A stretch of DNA of 64,000 bases, from NCBI GenBank assembly GCA_022826925.1, contig JAJDTX010000150.1, positions 80,392 through 144,391 of the forward strand, read 5' to 3'. Numbering within the stretch: position 1 is the first letter of the stretch; each line of letters begins with the position of its first letter. Position numbers and translations under genes: made by a program. The DNA is from Bryobacterales bacterium. GTDB lineage: Bacteria > Acidobacteriota > Terriglobia > Bryobacterales > UBA6623. Below the pieces are notes generated by a model, which saw nothing but the letters and a program-made list of their open reading frames with translations, was not told the origin of the DNA and searched no databases. This document shows, piece after piece, positions 44,421 to 53,003 of this stretch.

Positions 44421-44771
44421 AGACCGGGCCGCCCCTTGCCGATGGCGTGACCGCGCGCGGCTCGGCCATCGCAGCGAACTGGCGAGCCTCCGGCCACGAA
44501 AGGATCGCTCTCAGTCCAGGCTGTCCAACTCGCCGCCGTGCCGCGTCAACCGACTCAGATCATGGCGCTCACCGACAGCGGGTGGTTCGGCCACACCGAT
44601 CAACTCAGGCCGTTTCGCTGGGCCTGCGGCTCGCAAGGACTTGAGGCGCCCGAGACCAGTTTCCGTCTCGACATCGGCTGCTTGTCCTGCAAGTCGTGAT
44701 CCAAGCCTCACGCGCAGGCGAGCGGCCGTCGGCGCAGTCCCCCGACGGGTGCCAGCGTGGACGGGAGGAAC
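44421..44771. other. Intergenic region, no clear gene
   Basis: These 351 bases follow the second sulfatase gene and precede the end of the VapC-like toxin gene. A 66-codon minus-strand frame (44711-44511) has no recognisable domain and is left unannotated. No repeat or RNA signal was seen. Confidence 0.5.
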
Positions 44772-45203
44772 CTACAGCTGCGCCACCTCAAGACCCGCGA
44801 CTCGTCGAAAGTGCCGTTCGCCAGACGGCCCCACCAACACCGCGAAGTCCAGATGCAAAGCGGTCGCAGCAATGGCGACGTCATTCGCCGGAATGGCTTC
44901 GCCAGAGCGGCGAAGTTCGGCGAACACCCGCGCCCAATGGCGGGCGATGGCAGCATTGAATTCGATGATCGGCACGCGTGCCGTGAGGGCGTCAATTCGA
45001 GCGCGACGTAGCGCCGCTTGTCGGTCGCTTCTGGCAAGATACACCCCAGCAAGCAGTTCTGCGTACACAACGGCCGGCAGCACGGCGCTCTCGTTGGCTA
45101 GGTGTCCAAGCAGATTGCTCCACGTCAGTTGAGCACCCGCTTCCTGGGTTTCGCGACCGCGCTCGGCGGCCACGAGCGCACTGGTATCGACTACGACGCC
45201 CAT
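44772..45203 (-). CDS. PIN-domain toxin (VapC family)
   Basis: A protein of 143 aa. The PIN fold has the catalytic acidic residues in [12 protein letters not shown] (Asp6), [10 protein letters not shown] and [17 protein letters not shown]. VapC toxins are Mg2+-dependent ribonucleases that cut tRNA or rRNA. It overlaps the antitoxin gene upstream by 13 nt. The cognate antitoxin and the palindromic operator at 45459-45483 complete a standard type II module. Confidence 0.9.
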   Translation of the reverse strand: MGVVVDTSALVAAERGRETQEAGAQLTWSNLLGHLANESAVLPAVVYAELLAGVYLARSDRQAALRRARIDALTARVPIIEFNAAIARHWARVFAELRRSGEAIPANDVAIAATALHLDFAVLVGPSGERHFRRVAGLEVAQL

Positions 45204-45460
45204 CGATCCGTCGGGGGCTTGTCAGATGCGTTGATGGCATCGAGGTCATCGGCGAACGCGTGATCGCTCGAGGCACCATCGCACCACGCGGCGAGCGCTT
45301 CCCCAAGAGTGGCCTCGTCAACGTCTGGTTCAACCGGCACGACTCGCGCCACCGGTCTTCCGTTCCGCTTGATGACAAACGAGTCTCGGCGATAGCGCAC
45401 TTTGGACAAGACGTCTCCGAGCTTGCGGGCAAGCTCGGTGGCCTGAATCGTATGTTCCAT
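45191..45460 (-). CDS. Phd/YefM-type antitoxin
   Basis: A protein of 89 aa. The N-terminal DNA-binding part [43 protein letters not shown] matches the prevent-host-death fold. The acidic C-terminus ([25 protein letters not shown]) should bind the toxin. Start at ATG 45460 rather than 45496 because homology begins there and because the palindromic operator and the TAAAAT hexamer sit directly upstream. Confidence 0.88.
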   Translation of the reverse strand: MEHTIQATELARKLGDVLSKVRYRRDSFVIKRNGRPVARVVPVEPDVDEATLGEALAAWCDGASSDHAFADDLDAINASDKPPTDRWAS

Positions 45461-45483
45461 AATTCTGTATTTTACAGAATTAT
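45459..45483. promoter_or_regulatory. Palindromic operator/promoter of vapBC-like module
   Basis: ATAATTCTGTA (45459-45469) and TACAGAATTAT (45473-45483) are perfect 11-bp inverted repeats around a 3-nt centre. The antitoxin ATG forms one end. On the minus strand, TGTAAAAT gives an extended -10 inside the palindrome, 8 nt before the ATG. Binding of the antitoxin-toxin complex here would block transcription, the usual autoregulation. Confidence 0.7.
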
Positions 45484-45858
45484 GTGTTTCACGCACGGCG
45501 GACTTGCATCGAGAGCAGGTTTCTTGCAGTCCTTCTCCAGCCCTCTCAACATCCTCATTTCACAAATGGCCCTGCCGCTTGGCCACGAGAGGTCGCGACC
45601 GGCACGCTAGGACGAAGCAGCGCTGGACTGCTCCACGCGGGTTCCCGAAGCGATCGCGAGCGGAACAGAACAGGACACACCAGCGCGGCTTCGAGAGCGC
45701 TCAACGGGCTCCAGCCGAGGGGCTCGGACGTACCCTCATTGGAGCGACCAGAGCATGGTCCGCCCCGGGGCGAGTGATCTTGGCTGCTAGCCAACCGTAC
45801 TCGGGTACAGTCCGGTCACGCAACGAAGCCGCCGCCGCGCTGGTGTAGTCTGTTGCGT
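45484..45858. other. Intergenic region, no gene; GH38 promoter at its end
   Basis: These 375 bases show no ORF with recognisable homology, no tRNA-like fold and no obvious repeat. TAGTCT at 45846-45851 ends 7 nt before the GH38 ATG. Confidence 0.5.
45846..45851 (+). promoter_or_regulatory. -10-like TAGTCT of GH38 gene, 7 nt before ATG
   Basis: The spacing to the ATG at 45859 equals that of leuC and fits a leaderless transcript. No Shine-Dalgarno is seen. Confidence 0.4.
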
Positions 45859-48588
45859 ATGGCGGTTGACCGACGCGAGTTTCTCGGCATGATGGCCCTG
45901 CTCGGAGCGGTGGCGCAAGCTGCGGCCCAGGTGGGCGACCCGGAGTCCACCTCCTATGAGGAGGTTCGGGAAAAGATAGCCGGCGCAAAGATCTTGCTTG
46001 TTCCCTACAGTCACAACGACTTTTCCTGGTTCGCTTCGGAGGCTTGGCACTGGGCACGCGCGGCGCTAATCGACCAGCGAGCGGTGGAGATCATGCAGCG
46101 TGACGAGAACTTCAAGTGGTTCATCGACGCCAAGCTGGAGCGTATTGATCGCACGGCCGAGCTCAAACCGGATGTCTACGCCGAGCTAAAGCGCTTCTCC
46201 CAAGAAGGCCGCGTAGGAATCTCGGCGGGCACCGTCGTCAACAACGACAACCCGTTCAACGAGCCCGAGGCGGTGATCCGCAACATGACGCTGGGCCGGA
46301 AGTTTTTCGAGCGTGAGTTTCCGGACGCCAAGCTCGACGTCGCCTCCTTTATCGACATCCATCCTGGCCACACGCAGATGCCGCAAATCCTGCGCAAGGC
46401 CGGCTACGACTACTACCGGTTCACGCGGCCCATCTGGGCGCTGGACCGCAAGGGTTACAAGCGGGAGTTCATCTGGGAAGGTCTTGACGGCAGCGAAGTG
46501 ACCCTGACTTACGGCCCGTACGGCTGGCTGGCCGGCGGTTGGGGCATGGGCAAGGGTCCGGGCGGCTACCTGGACGAGCTGAATGCTTACGAAGATGACT
46601 GGGAAGGCGCGGTCCGGGCGCTGTACGATTCGGCGCTGCGCTTCCTGATGCCGGCCAGCGAAACCAAGATCATCTGGGTGCCAGTCGGCCTCGACCACAC
46701 GCTACCGCTTTCCCTGCCGACCTACAACGCTGCCGCAGATGGAGAGCCCACGCTTGACATGCCTGGGTTCGTCAAAGCGTGGCAGCAGCGCGAGTCGACG
46801 CCGCTACGCTTTGTAACGCCCACAGAGTATTTCGCCGAACTCGAGAAGGCGCGCTCGGCGATCCCGCGCTTCAGCGGACCGGTCGATCCCGTTGGCTGGC
46901 CGTTCTGGTACGGGCAGTGCGGCAGCCACGGCCTGGACAACTGGCGCGACCGCGTGAACAACGAGCTCGTCGAGGCGGAGACTTACAGCGCCCTCGCGGC
47001 CCAAGTGGGCGCGGCCTACCCCGAGGCCAAGATGGAGGACCTGTGGCACGAAGCGCTCACGCTGTACCCCCACGACGGTCTCTACGTCGGCGATGAGGAC
47101 ATGCCGGACGCCATCGAAGTGGGGCGGAACGTGACCTTCCAAGCCGACAGGCTTCGCAAGGAGGCGATGCGCCACCTCACACGTCGCATCAAGACAGACG
47201 GCGAAACACAGACGATCGCTGTGTTCAACCCGCTGGTCTGGGAGCGCCAGGGACCCGTCGAGATCAAGGCGGTCTTTGCCGAACCAAGGTTCACGAAGCT
47301 CAAGCTGGTCGACGCCGATGGGGCCGAGCGGCCCCACCAGTTGCTGCGGGTGCGCCACTTCAACAACTCCAGCGAACACCTTCCCCCCGGCGCCAAGAAC
47401 ACCTACAAGGAAGCCTGGCTGCTGGCCGACATCACGGTGCCCGCCCTGGGATACACGACCTTGCGCGTCGTGCGGGTGGACGGGGACGAGGAGCCGAGCT
47501 ATCCAGACGAGCCCTTGAGCGCCGTGGAGAGCGAGTTCGCCCGGGTCGAGCTGGACGCGGGCGGAGTGCGGGCGATACACGACAAGCGGCGCGGCAGCAC
47601 GTATCGACGGGCTGGAAACGTTGTGTTCTACAAGAACGAAGATCCCTGGCCGTGGCACGGCGGACCGGTGACCGGCGAGGAACACATCCAAGGCGCTCGA
47701 TGGCGGCTTGTAGAACACGGCCCCCTGCGCAGTTCGGCCAAGATGACCGGTCACATTGGCGACCACTCGGTCGAGCTGACCGTATCGCTGGACCACAACC
47801 GGGAACAGATCGACTTCGCTTGCGACATCTACAGTGTCGGAGGCTCCGGCTACTTCGCGGCCAATGCGCTGTTTGACTTCGATGCCATTCCAACGGCGGG
47901 GATCCCGTTCGGGGCCGAACCGCGAGACCTGTCGGGCGAGCCCTGGGGGGACGGCACGGACCCGAACGAGGAGTTGCTGCGCAGGAACGTGTTCTTCGCG
48001 CACCACTGGGTCGACTACAGCGCAGCCGGCAAGGGCCTGGCAGTGCTAGGCGCCGAGGGCAAGCGGGGCTGGCTGTTCCACCCGGAGAAGCGTTCGCTCG
48101 AGCACATCCTGATGATGACGATTGATCCACGGGGCGAAATGGAGAACCTGTTCGCAAATCCTTATTTCACGGGCCAAGGCGAGCACAGCTTCCGCTATTC
48201 GCTGGTTCCTCACGGAGGCGACTGGCGCACTGCGCGAGTGCCGCAGCGGGCGGCCGAGCGCACCCATGCCTGCTCGTCGCGGCTCGTCTATAGCCGCGCG
48301 GGAGCGGACCTGCCGCTGAGCAAGAGCCTGCTGTCGGCGACACCGGACAGCATCGCCGCTTCCAGCTGGCTCTACCGCGACGGAGGGTACGAGATCCGCC
48401 TCTACGACGCTGTCGGCCGCAGCGGCACCGTCAAGGTCCACCTGCCGATGCGGGCGTCTTCGTGTCAAGCGGTGGACTTCAACGGCAAGCCGTTGGCATC
48501 TCCCAGCATCAGGCACGACGGCGACCAAGCGTCGTTCCAAATCCGCCCTTGGGAAATCGTGACGCTCCGTTTCACGCCGCAGGCGTAG
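45859..48588 (+). CDS. Tat-exported glycoside hydrolase family 38 (alpha-mannosidase)
   Basis: A protein of 909 aa with a Tat-type signal (DRREFLGMMALLGAVAQAAAQ). The GH38 N-terminal domain holds the zinc-site motif SHNDFSW (His52, Asp54) and the nucleophile Asp166 in FIDIHPGHTQMPQ. The C-terminal beta-rich domains from about residue 430 (TIAVFNPLVWERQGPVEI, then GYTTLRVV) are of the GH38C type. It would cleave terminal alpha-mannose residues of glycans in the periplasm. The SSS transporter 54 nt downstream probably imports the released sugar. Confidence 0.9.
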   Translation: MAVDRREFLGMMALLGAVAQAAAQVGDPESTSYEEVREKIAGAKILLVPYSHNDFSWFASEAWHWARAALIDQRAVEIMQRDENFKWFIDAKLERIDRTAELKPDVYAELKRFSQEGRVGISAGTVVNNDNPFNEPEAVIRNMTLGRKFFEREFPDAKLDVASFIDIHPGHTQMPQILRKAGYDYYRFTRPIWALDRKGYKREFIWEGLDGSEVTLTYGPYGWLAGGWGMGKGPGGYLDELNAYEDDWEGAVRALYDSALRFLMPASETKIIWVPVGLDHTLPLSLPTYNAAADGEPTLDMPGFVKAWQQRESTPLRFVTPTEYFAELEKARSAIPRFSGPVDPVGWPFWYGQCGSHGLDNWRDRVNNELVEAETYSALAAQVGAAYPEAKMEDLWHEALTLYPHDGLYVGDEDMPDAIEVGRNVTFQADRLRKEAMRHLTRRIKTDGETQTIAVFNPLVWERQGPVEIKAVFAEPRFTKLKLVDADGAERPHQLLRVRHFNNSSEHLPPGAKNTYKEAWLLADITVPALGYTTLRVVRVDGDEEPSYPDEPLSAVESEFARVELDAGGVRAIHDKRRGSTYRRAGNVVFYKNEDPWPWHGGPVTGEEHIQGARWRLVEHGPLRSSAKMTGHIGDHSVELTVSLDHNREQIDFACDIYSVGGSGYFAANALFDFDAIPTAGIPFGAEPRDLSGEPWGDGTDPNEELLRRNVFFAHHWVDYSAAGKGLAVLGAEGKRGWLFHPEKRSLEHILMMTIDPRGEMENLFANPYFTGQGEHSFRYSLVPHGGDWRTARVPQRAAERTHACSSRLVYSRAGADLPLSKSLLSATPDSIAASSWLYRDGGYEIRLYDAVGRSGTVKVHLPMRASSCQAVDFNGKPLASPSIRHDGDQASFQIRPWEIVTLRFTPQA

Positions 48589-48642
48589 ACCGAGTCCGGA
48601 GCGTCCGCAAGAAAGGGATTACCGCTACCAGCAGGCGACGCT

Positions 48643-50208
48643 ATGGGTTCGTTGGACTTATCGATATTCGGGGCCTACTTTGTCGCGGCCCTGGCGATCG
48701 GGTTCTGGGCGGGTCGTCGCAAGAAGGAGTCTTCGCGCGATTTCTTCCTGACATCGGGAACGCTCTCGTGGGCGGTCATCGGATTCTCGACCATCGGAGC
48801 GTCGCTGAGCACCGAACAACTGGTCGGCGTGGTGGGCTACGCCTACACGCACGGCATGGCCGTCGCCAACTGGGAATGGCTCAACTTCGTGGGCTACAGC
48901 TTGCTGATCGGCGTCTTCCTCCCGGTGTACCTGCGCAACCGCGTGGTTACGATGCCGGAGTTCCTCGAACTGCGCTACAGCGTGACAGTGCGCCGGATGT
49001 ACGCCGTGATCAGCGTGATCAGCTACGTCTTCATCAACCTTGCCGGTGTGATCTTCTCGGGCGCCTACTTGCTCGAGCAAATGCTGGGCATCCCGCTGCA
49101 GGCGGGCATTTGGGGGCTGGCGATCCTGTCGGGCACGCTAACCGTCTACGGCGGCATGAGTTCCGTAGCCTGGACGCAAGTCTTCCAGTCAGCCCTGCTC
49201 ATCGCCGGCGGACTGCTCGTGTTCTTCCTCGGCCTGACCGAAGTCCCGGGCGGTTGGCAAGCGGTCGTGGGCACAGGCGAGCGCGCCCATCTCATCTTGC
49301 CCGCCTCCGACCCCGAACTGCCATGGACGGCCATGGTGGTGCTGGCCCTCTCGACCGGGCCGTGGTACTTCTGCACCAACCAGTACATCAACCAGAACTC
49401 GCTCGGCGCGAAGAACGAATGGCACGCCCGCATGGGCATCGTCCTGGCCTGCTTCTTGGGCGTATTCACCGCGCTGGCGTACATCTTCCCCGGCATGGTT
49501 GCCTACGCGCTGCGGCCCGATCTCGGCACCGGGGACGAGGCGCTGCCATTCCTGATCAAGACGGTGATCCCGACCGGGCTGCGGGGCTTGATTCTGGCCG
49601 GCCTATGCGGCGCGATCATGTCGACCATCCAAGCCCTGATCAATTCCAGCGCCACGATCCTCACCGTGGACCTGTACAAGGGACTCTACCGGCGACGCTC
49701 GTCTGAGGCCGAACTGATCCGTTTCGGACGCTGGTCAGGCGTCGCGATCCTGGTCGTGGGGGCGTTGTGGGCTCCGGTCGTGATGAGCTTCGGCAACATC
49801 TTTTCGTATTTTCAGGAGTGCTGGTTCCTGATCGCCGCGCCGATCATGGCGATCTTCCTGCTGGCAGTCTTCTGGCGGCGTGCAACTGCAACCGCGGCGG
49901 CTTGGACGCTAGGGCTGTGCTTTCCGATGTTCGTGCTGCCGTACTGGCTGCGCATGGCCGGAGTGGAGATGAACGCGTTCAACATCGCGGGAATCGTATA
50001 CGTCGCATCCCTCGCTTGCATGGCGCTGCTCAGCCTGGCAACTCCGCCGCCAGACTCCAAGTCGGTGGACCGGGTCATCTGGTCGCGGGCGGTATCGCGG
50101 CTGCCAGCGGCGCTCGTGGCTAGCGGCTATCCGATCTACCGCCGCGTGGGCCTGTGGTGGGCACTCACGGTGGGTATGTTCGTGACGCTCTACATCGTCT
50201 ACTGGTAA
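48643..50208 (+). CDS. Sodium/sugar symporter (SSS family)
   Basis: A protein of 521 aa with about 14 hydrophobic helices. It starts SIFGAYFVAALAIGFWAGRRKKESSRDFFLTSGTLSWAVIG, the SSS consensus, and contains the helix 8 region LILAGLCGAIMSTIQALINSSATILTVDLYK, with the Na+-binding Ser residues. The sequence pattern is closest to SGLT-type sugar transporters. It is likely co-transcribed with the GH38 gene. A hairpin at 50235-50261 lies downstream. Confidence 0.9.
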   Translation: MGSLDLSIFGAYFVAALAIGFWAGRRKKESSRDFFLTSGTLSWAVIGFSTIGASLSTEQLVGVVGYAYTHGMAVANWEWLNFVGYSLLIGVFLPVYLRNRVVTMPEFLELRYSVTVRRMYAVISVISYVFINLAGVIFSGAYLLEQMLGIPLQAGIWGLAILSGTLTVYGGMSSVAWTQVFQSALLIAGGLLVFFLGLTEVPGGWQAVVGTGERAHLILPASDPELPWTAMVVLALSTGPWYFCTNQYINQNSLGAKNEWHARMGIVLACFLGVFTALAYIFPGMVAYALRPDLGTGDEALPFLIKTVIPTGLRGLILAGLCGAIMSTIQALINSSATILTVDLYKGLYRRRSSEAELIRFGRWSGVAILVVGALWAPVVMSFGNIFSYFQECWFLIAAPIMAIFLLAVFWRRATATAAAWTLGLCFPMFVLPYWLRMAGVEMNAFNIAGIVYVASLACMALLSLATPPPDSKSVDRVIWSRAVSRLPAALVASGYPIYRRVGLWWALTVGMFVTLYIVYW

Positions 50209-50234
50209 GCTCCGCGAGGCGCCGGCGCAGAAGC

Positions 50235-50261
50235 CCCCGAGTGTTCCGCTAGCACTTGGGG
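50235..50261. terminator. Hairpin after SSS symporter gene
   Basis: CCCCGAGTG (50235-50243) and CACTTGGGG (50253-50261) form a 9-bp stem with one G-T pair and a 9-nt loop, 27 nt after the stop. There is no T-tract. Confidence 0.4.
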
Positions 50262-50367
50262 CCTGGCTCGCGAGCACCAAGAAGCGGCTTGTGACAGAAC
50301 CCGAAGGTCAGCGGCCTTGCGCTGCCATCGGTCGGGGCAGCGATTCCGGCAGCGGCGGTCCCGACCA

Positions 50368-50742
50368 TCAACTAGCTCGCATGTCCAGCAAGGGCATTCC
50401 CATGGCACGGGCTGCGGCGACCATCCGGTGGTCGTAGCTCGCAAGCTTGATCGGCTGTCTTTGGCGCCACAGAAAGTCGACCGTCGCCAGATGCAGAGCG
50501 TCGAGGGTGCGCACAGGACAAGGGAACTCGTCCAAGGCCCGCTCAACTACTGGAGGAGCCAACTCCACCAACGCGATGCGCTCGATGATTCCGTGGGCTG
50601 CTTCGCCGTGGGACTCCGATAGCTTGTACGCGTGTAGCCGAGTCCAAATCTCGTACTCGATCAATCGGCTGGCCACGAGGGTCCCTTCCCAGAGTGCGGG
50701 CGGCCGGCGGCGGTCCTCCGCGAGGAGATGCGCAAGGGCCAC
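50368..50742 (-). CDS. PIN-domain toxin (VapC family), start unclear
   Basis: A protein of at least 124 aa from the first canonical initiator, GTG 50742. The reading frame continues upstream to encode VKVVDTAV before it, which carries the invariant first Asp of the PIN fold (codon 50751-50749). No ATG, GTG or TTG occurs upstream in that frame. Other catalytic positions are present: SRLIEYEIWTRL, RTLDALHLATVDFLW and SYDHRM. As annotated from 50742 the toxin lacks the first Asp and would be inactive; a non-canonical start (GTC 50763) or frameshifting from the antitoxin would restore it. Confidence 0.7.
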   Translation of the reverse strand: MALAHLLAEDRRRPPALWEGTLVASRLIEYEIWTRLHAYKLSESHGEAAHGIIERIALVELAPPVVERALDEFPCPVRTLDALHLATVDFLWRQRQPIKLASYDHRMVAAARAMGMPLLDMRAS

Positions 50743-50750
50743 GGCCGTGT

Positions 50751-51053
50751 CTACGACTTTGACCGGTCGCTTCGGTCGACCTCTAGGTCCGCGAGGATTT
50801 CTTGTAGCGGCAGAACCGGCTTCGGCCTAGGTGGAGGGCCGTCTAGACGCACGGCCGGAGGTGTCAACCAACCCTTACGCACCGCTTCGGCCAGCACCGC
50901 ATCCCCCAAGACGGGGCTCTTTGATTCCCGAGGTGGGCCTATTTCCGCCACGACCCGATCACGGTCGGTAACCAGAATGGTCTCCCCGGCCGCTGCCAGT
51001 CGCATGTACTCGCTGAGCCGACTCTTGAGCACCTTGATCCCGACCGCTCTCAT
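50751..51053 (-). CDS. Phd/YefM-type antitoxin
   Basis: A protein of 100 aa. The N-terminal DNA-binding part MRAVGIKVLKSRLSEYMRLAAAGETILVTDRDRVVAEIGPP fits the prevent-host-death fold. The C-terminus (PLQEILADLEVDRSDRSKS) overlaps the proposed N-terminus of the toxin. ATG 51053 is chosen over TTG 51062 because the operator palindrome ends just before it. Confidence 0.85.
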   Translation of the reverse strand: MRAVGIKVLKSRLSEYMRLAAAGETILVTDRDRVVAEIGPPRESKSPVLGDAVLAEAVRKGWLTPPAVRLDGPPPRPKPVLPLQEILADLEVDRSDRSKS

Positions 51054-51060
51054 GCGATTC

Positions 51061-51084
51061 AAGGTAGCAACCGGTTGCTACCTT
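51061..51084. promoter_or_regulatory. 24-bp perfect palindromic operator of second TA module
   Basis: The half site AAGGTAGCAACC is followed immediately by its exact reverse complement. On the minus strand its last bases TACCTT serve as a -10 hexamer 7 nt before the antitoxin ATG. The overlap of operator, -10 and start region fits autoregulation by the antitoxin. Confidence 0.7.
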
Positions 51085-51337
51085 GCCAAGCACGGCTTGC
51101 CGGCAGGTTCCAACCGTGGTCGAGAATCTCAGAGGCAGAGCAAACGGCTTCGCTCCCCGCCCGCGTGAGAAACTCCGCAGGGGCGCTCACCAGATTGACG
51201 GATATGCGACTAGGAGGCCGAGGGCGTCGAGCCTGTCAATGCGCGGCATGTGGCCGGTCTCTTTCTCAATTGAGGTCAGGCCCCGGCTGCCGACAGTGGA
51301 CCAGAACGGGTTCACTCGGGGCCTAAGCGAACTGTAG

Positions 51338-51343
51338 TATTCT
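51338..51343 (+). promoter_or_regulatory. -10-like TATTCT of sugar-acid operon, 8 nt before TTG start
   Basis: TATTCT ends 8 nt before TTG 51352, supporting that unusual initiator as the operon's leaderless start. The evidence is positional only. Confidence 0.3.
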
Positions 51344-51351
51344 AGGCGCCA

Positions 51352-52995
51352 TTGGATCGCAGTTCTGCGGACGGCCGTCCGACGGAGCGAGCGAATAATC
51401 CTTGGCGCGGATTGGCACCTAGGCCGCCGCGGATCGGCCGAAACGTGTTGCTTTGCATTGACGATGTCCGCGAATTCGACGCCATGCTCAAGCGTCGGAT
51501 CGGGTTGTTCCGCGGAAAGCTGGCAGATCTGTTGGCACCACACCGGCTGACGCTTGGCGAAGCCACGGTTCACAAGGTTCTTATCCCGATGGTGGGGGTG
51601 TACACGCCCGGCTGGCAGGCGTTGCCAGCAGTGTCGTGGGCATTCGTCGAAGTGCGGACCAAGCAGGGTCTGGTAGGCACGGGAGAGTGGTCGGTTGACC
51701 TCGACAGCAACGCCCGGGATTGTGTCGCGCGACTGCAAGGACAGCCGGGCCGGAACCTGCTGGACACGGAACTCGAGGAGCCGCTGTTCATGGCTTGGTG
51801 GGATCTGGTCGGGCAGGTGCTGGGCAAGCCCCTGCACCAGCTTTGGGCCGAGCTGTTCGAGGCCGATTTCACGCCGCCAGATCGAGTTCCCATGGCAGCC
51901 TACACCTGGCAACGGTTCGCCGACCGGGAGGGCAACGACGCGATCACGTACGAGACGTGGCCGGAATTCGCGGCCGAGCGGGCTCGCGAGGGATTCCCGG
52001 CTGTCAAGGTCTCGATGACCGCATACCAGCCCGAGGATCACATCGAGCTGATCCACAGGATTCGCAATGCCGTCGGCCCGGATACCGCGATCCGCATCGA
52101 CTCTCACGGCACATGGAACTACCAAGAAGCGAGGCGCATCCTGCATGCCGTCGAGGACTGCAACCTAGAGTACGCAGAGCAGCCCGTGCACTCGTTGCTG
52201 CCCCAGCGTTTCTACCCGCAGTCGGAGCGCCCGCCGCAGCGCGACACGTCCAAGGGCAGCTATCAGGCCGAGTACTACTACCGGCGGATGACAGCCCTGC
52301 GCGGCGAATTGCGCACGCCGTTGTCGTGCCATTGGTGGCCGCCGATCATCCACCCGCCTGGCGCCGGCCCGATGGCCAACCGATGGGAGCCCGATTGGTA
52401 CATGCTTGAGCGCTACGAGGGGGCGGACGTGTCGGTGCCAGACATCAACCTCGGGCCCTGGGGGCTGTGGCGCTTCGCGCAGCTGGCGAAGTTCATGGGA
52501 CTGCATATCGCGCTGCACAGCAATTTCGAACTCTGCACGCAACTGGCATTCCGGGGCGCGATGGCGGCCACGTTCCTACAGGAGCCGGAGCGGGTAGGGA
52601 TTTACATGGGCCGCACGCCGCGCACCTGTCATCCGATCGACAACGAGACGATTCACGTAAGCGACGACGTGATCGCGGGCGGACAGTTTGACTGGAACGG
52701 CGGACACCTGAGGCTGTCCCCGCAACCCGGGCATGGGCTGCGCTTGGATCCGGAGCGTCTGGAAAAGTACCGCTATAGTGCCGAGGCGGTGGCCCCGCAC
52801 CGGGAACACGCCCACCAGATCTATGCGAACTACTTGCTCGACCGGCCGCGCCGGACCACCCTCTCGGGCTGGCCGAAACGACAAGCCGCGGAGAGCTTCG
52901 ACCGCCACCTGTGGCCATACGAAGTGGCGAGCATCTTGGGCAGCGAGGACGGACAGGATATCGATGTGGAACTGACTGGAGAGCAGTCGGGGTGA
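51352..52995 (+). CDS. Enolase-superfamily dehydratase (glucarate dehydratase-like)
   Basis: A protein of up to 547 aa. The capping domain begins LTLGEATVHKVLIPMVGVYTPG. The barrel contains the base Lys in PAVKVSM (about 220), metal ligands in RIDSHGTW and EYAEQPVHSLL, and the HSNFELCTQLAF block that matches the GlucD subgroup. It would dehydrate an acid sugar to a 2-keto-3-deoxy acid. The start is uncertain: TTG 51352, GTG 51445 or ATG 51484; family homology begins after the last. First gene of a four-gene operon. Confidence 0.82.
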   Translation: MDRSSADGRPTERANNPWRGLAPRPPRIGRNVLLCIDDVREFDAMLKRRIGLFRGKLADLLAPHRLTLGEATVHKVLIPMVGVYTPGWQALPAVSWAFVEVRTKQGLVGTGEWSVDLDSNARDCVARLQGQPGRNLLDTELEEPLFMAWWDLVGQVLGKPLHQLWAELFEADFTPPDRVPMAAYTWQRFADREGNDAITYETWPEFAAERAREGFPAVKVSMTAYQPEDHIELIHRIRNAVGPDTAIRIDSHGTWNYQEARRILHAVEDCNLEYAEQPVHSLLPQRFYPQSERPPQRDTSKGSYQAEYYYRRMTALRGELRTPLSCHWWPPIIHPPGAGPMANRWEPDWYMLERYEGADVSVPDINLGPWGLWRFAQLAKFMGLHIALHSNFELCTQLAFRGAMAATFLQEPERVGIYMGRTPRTCHPIDNETIHVSDDVIAGGQFDWNGGHLRLSPQPGHGLRLDPERLEKYRYSAEAVAPHREHAHQIYANYLLDRPRRTTLSGWPKRQAAESFDRHLWPYEVASILGSEDGQDIDVELTGEQSG

Positions 52996-53003
52996 GGAGA
53001 GAA

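Noticed and set aside
44511..44711. A 66-codon minus-strand frame after the second sulfatase gene
   Set aside because: No recognisable motif or ribosome binding site; could be a remnant, but there is no support.
46804..48006. A 400-codon minus-strand frame inside the GH38 gene
   Set aside because: Antisense shadow of the mannosidase; no recognisable motif.
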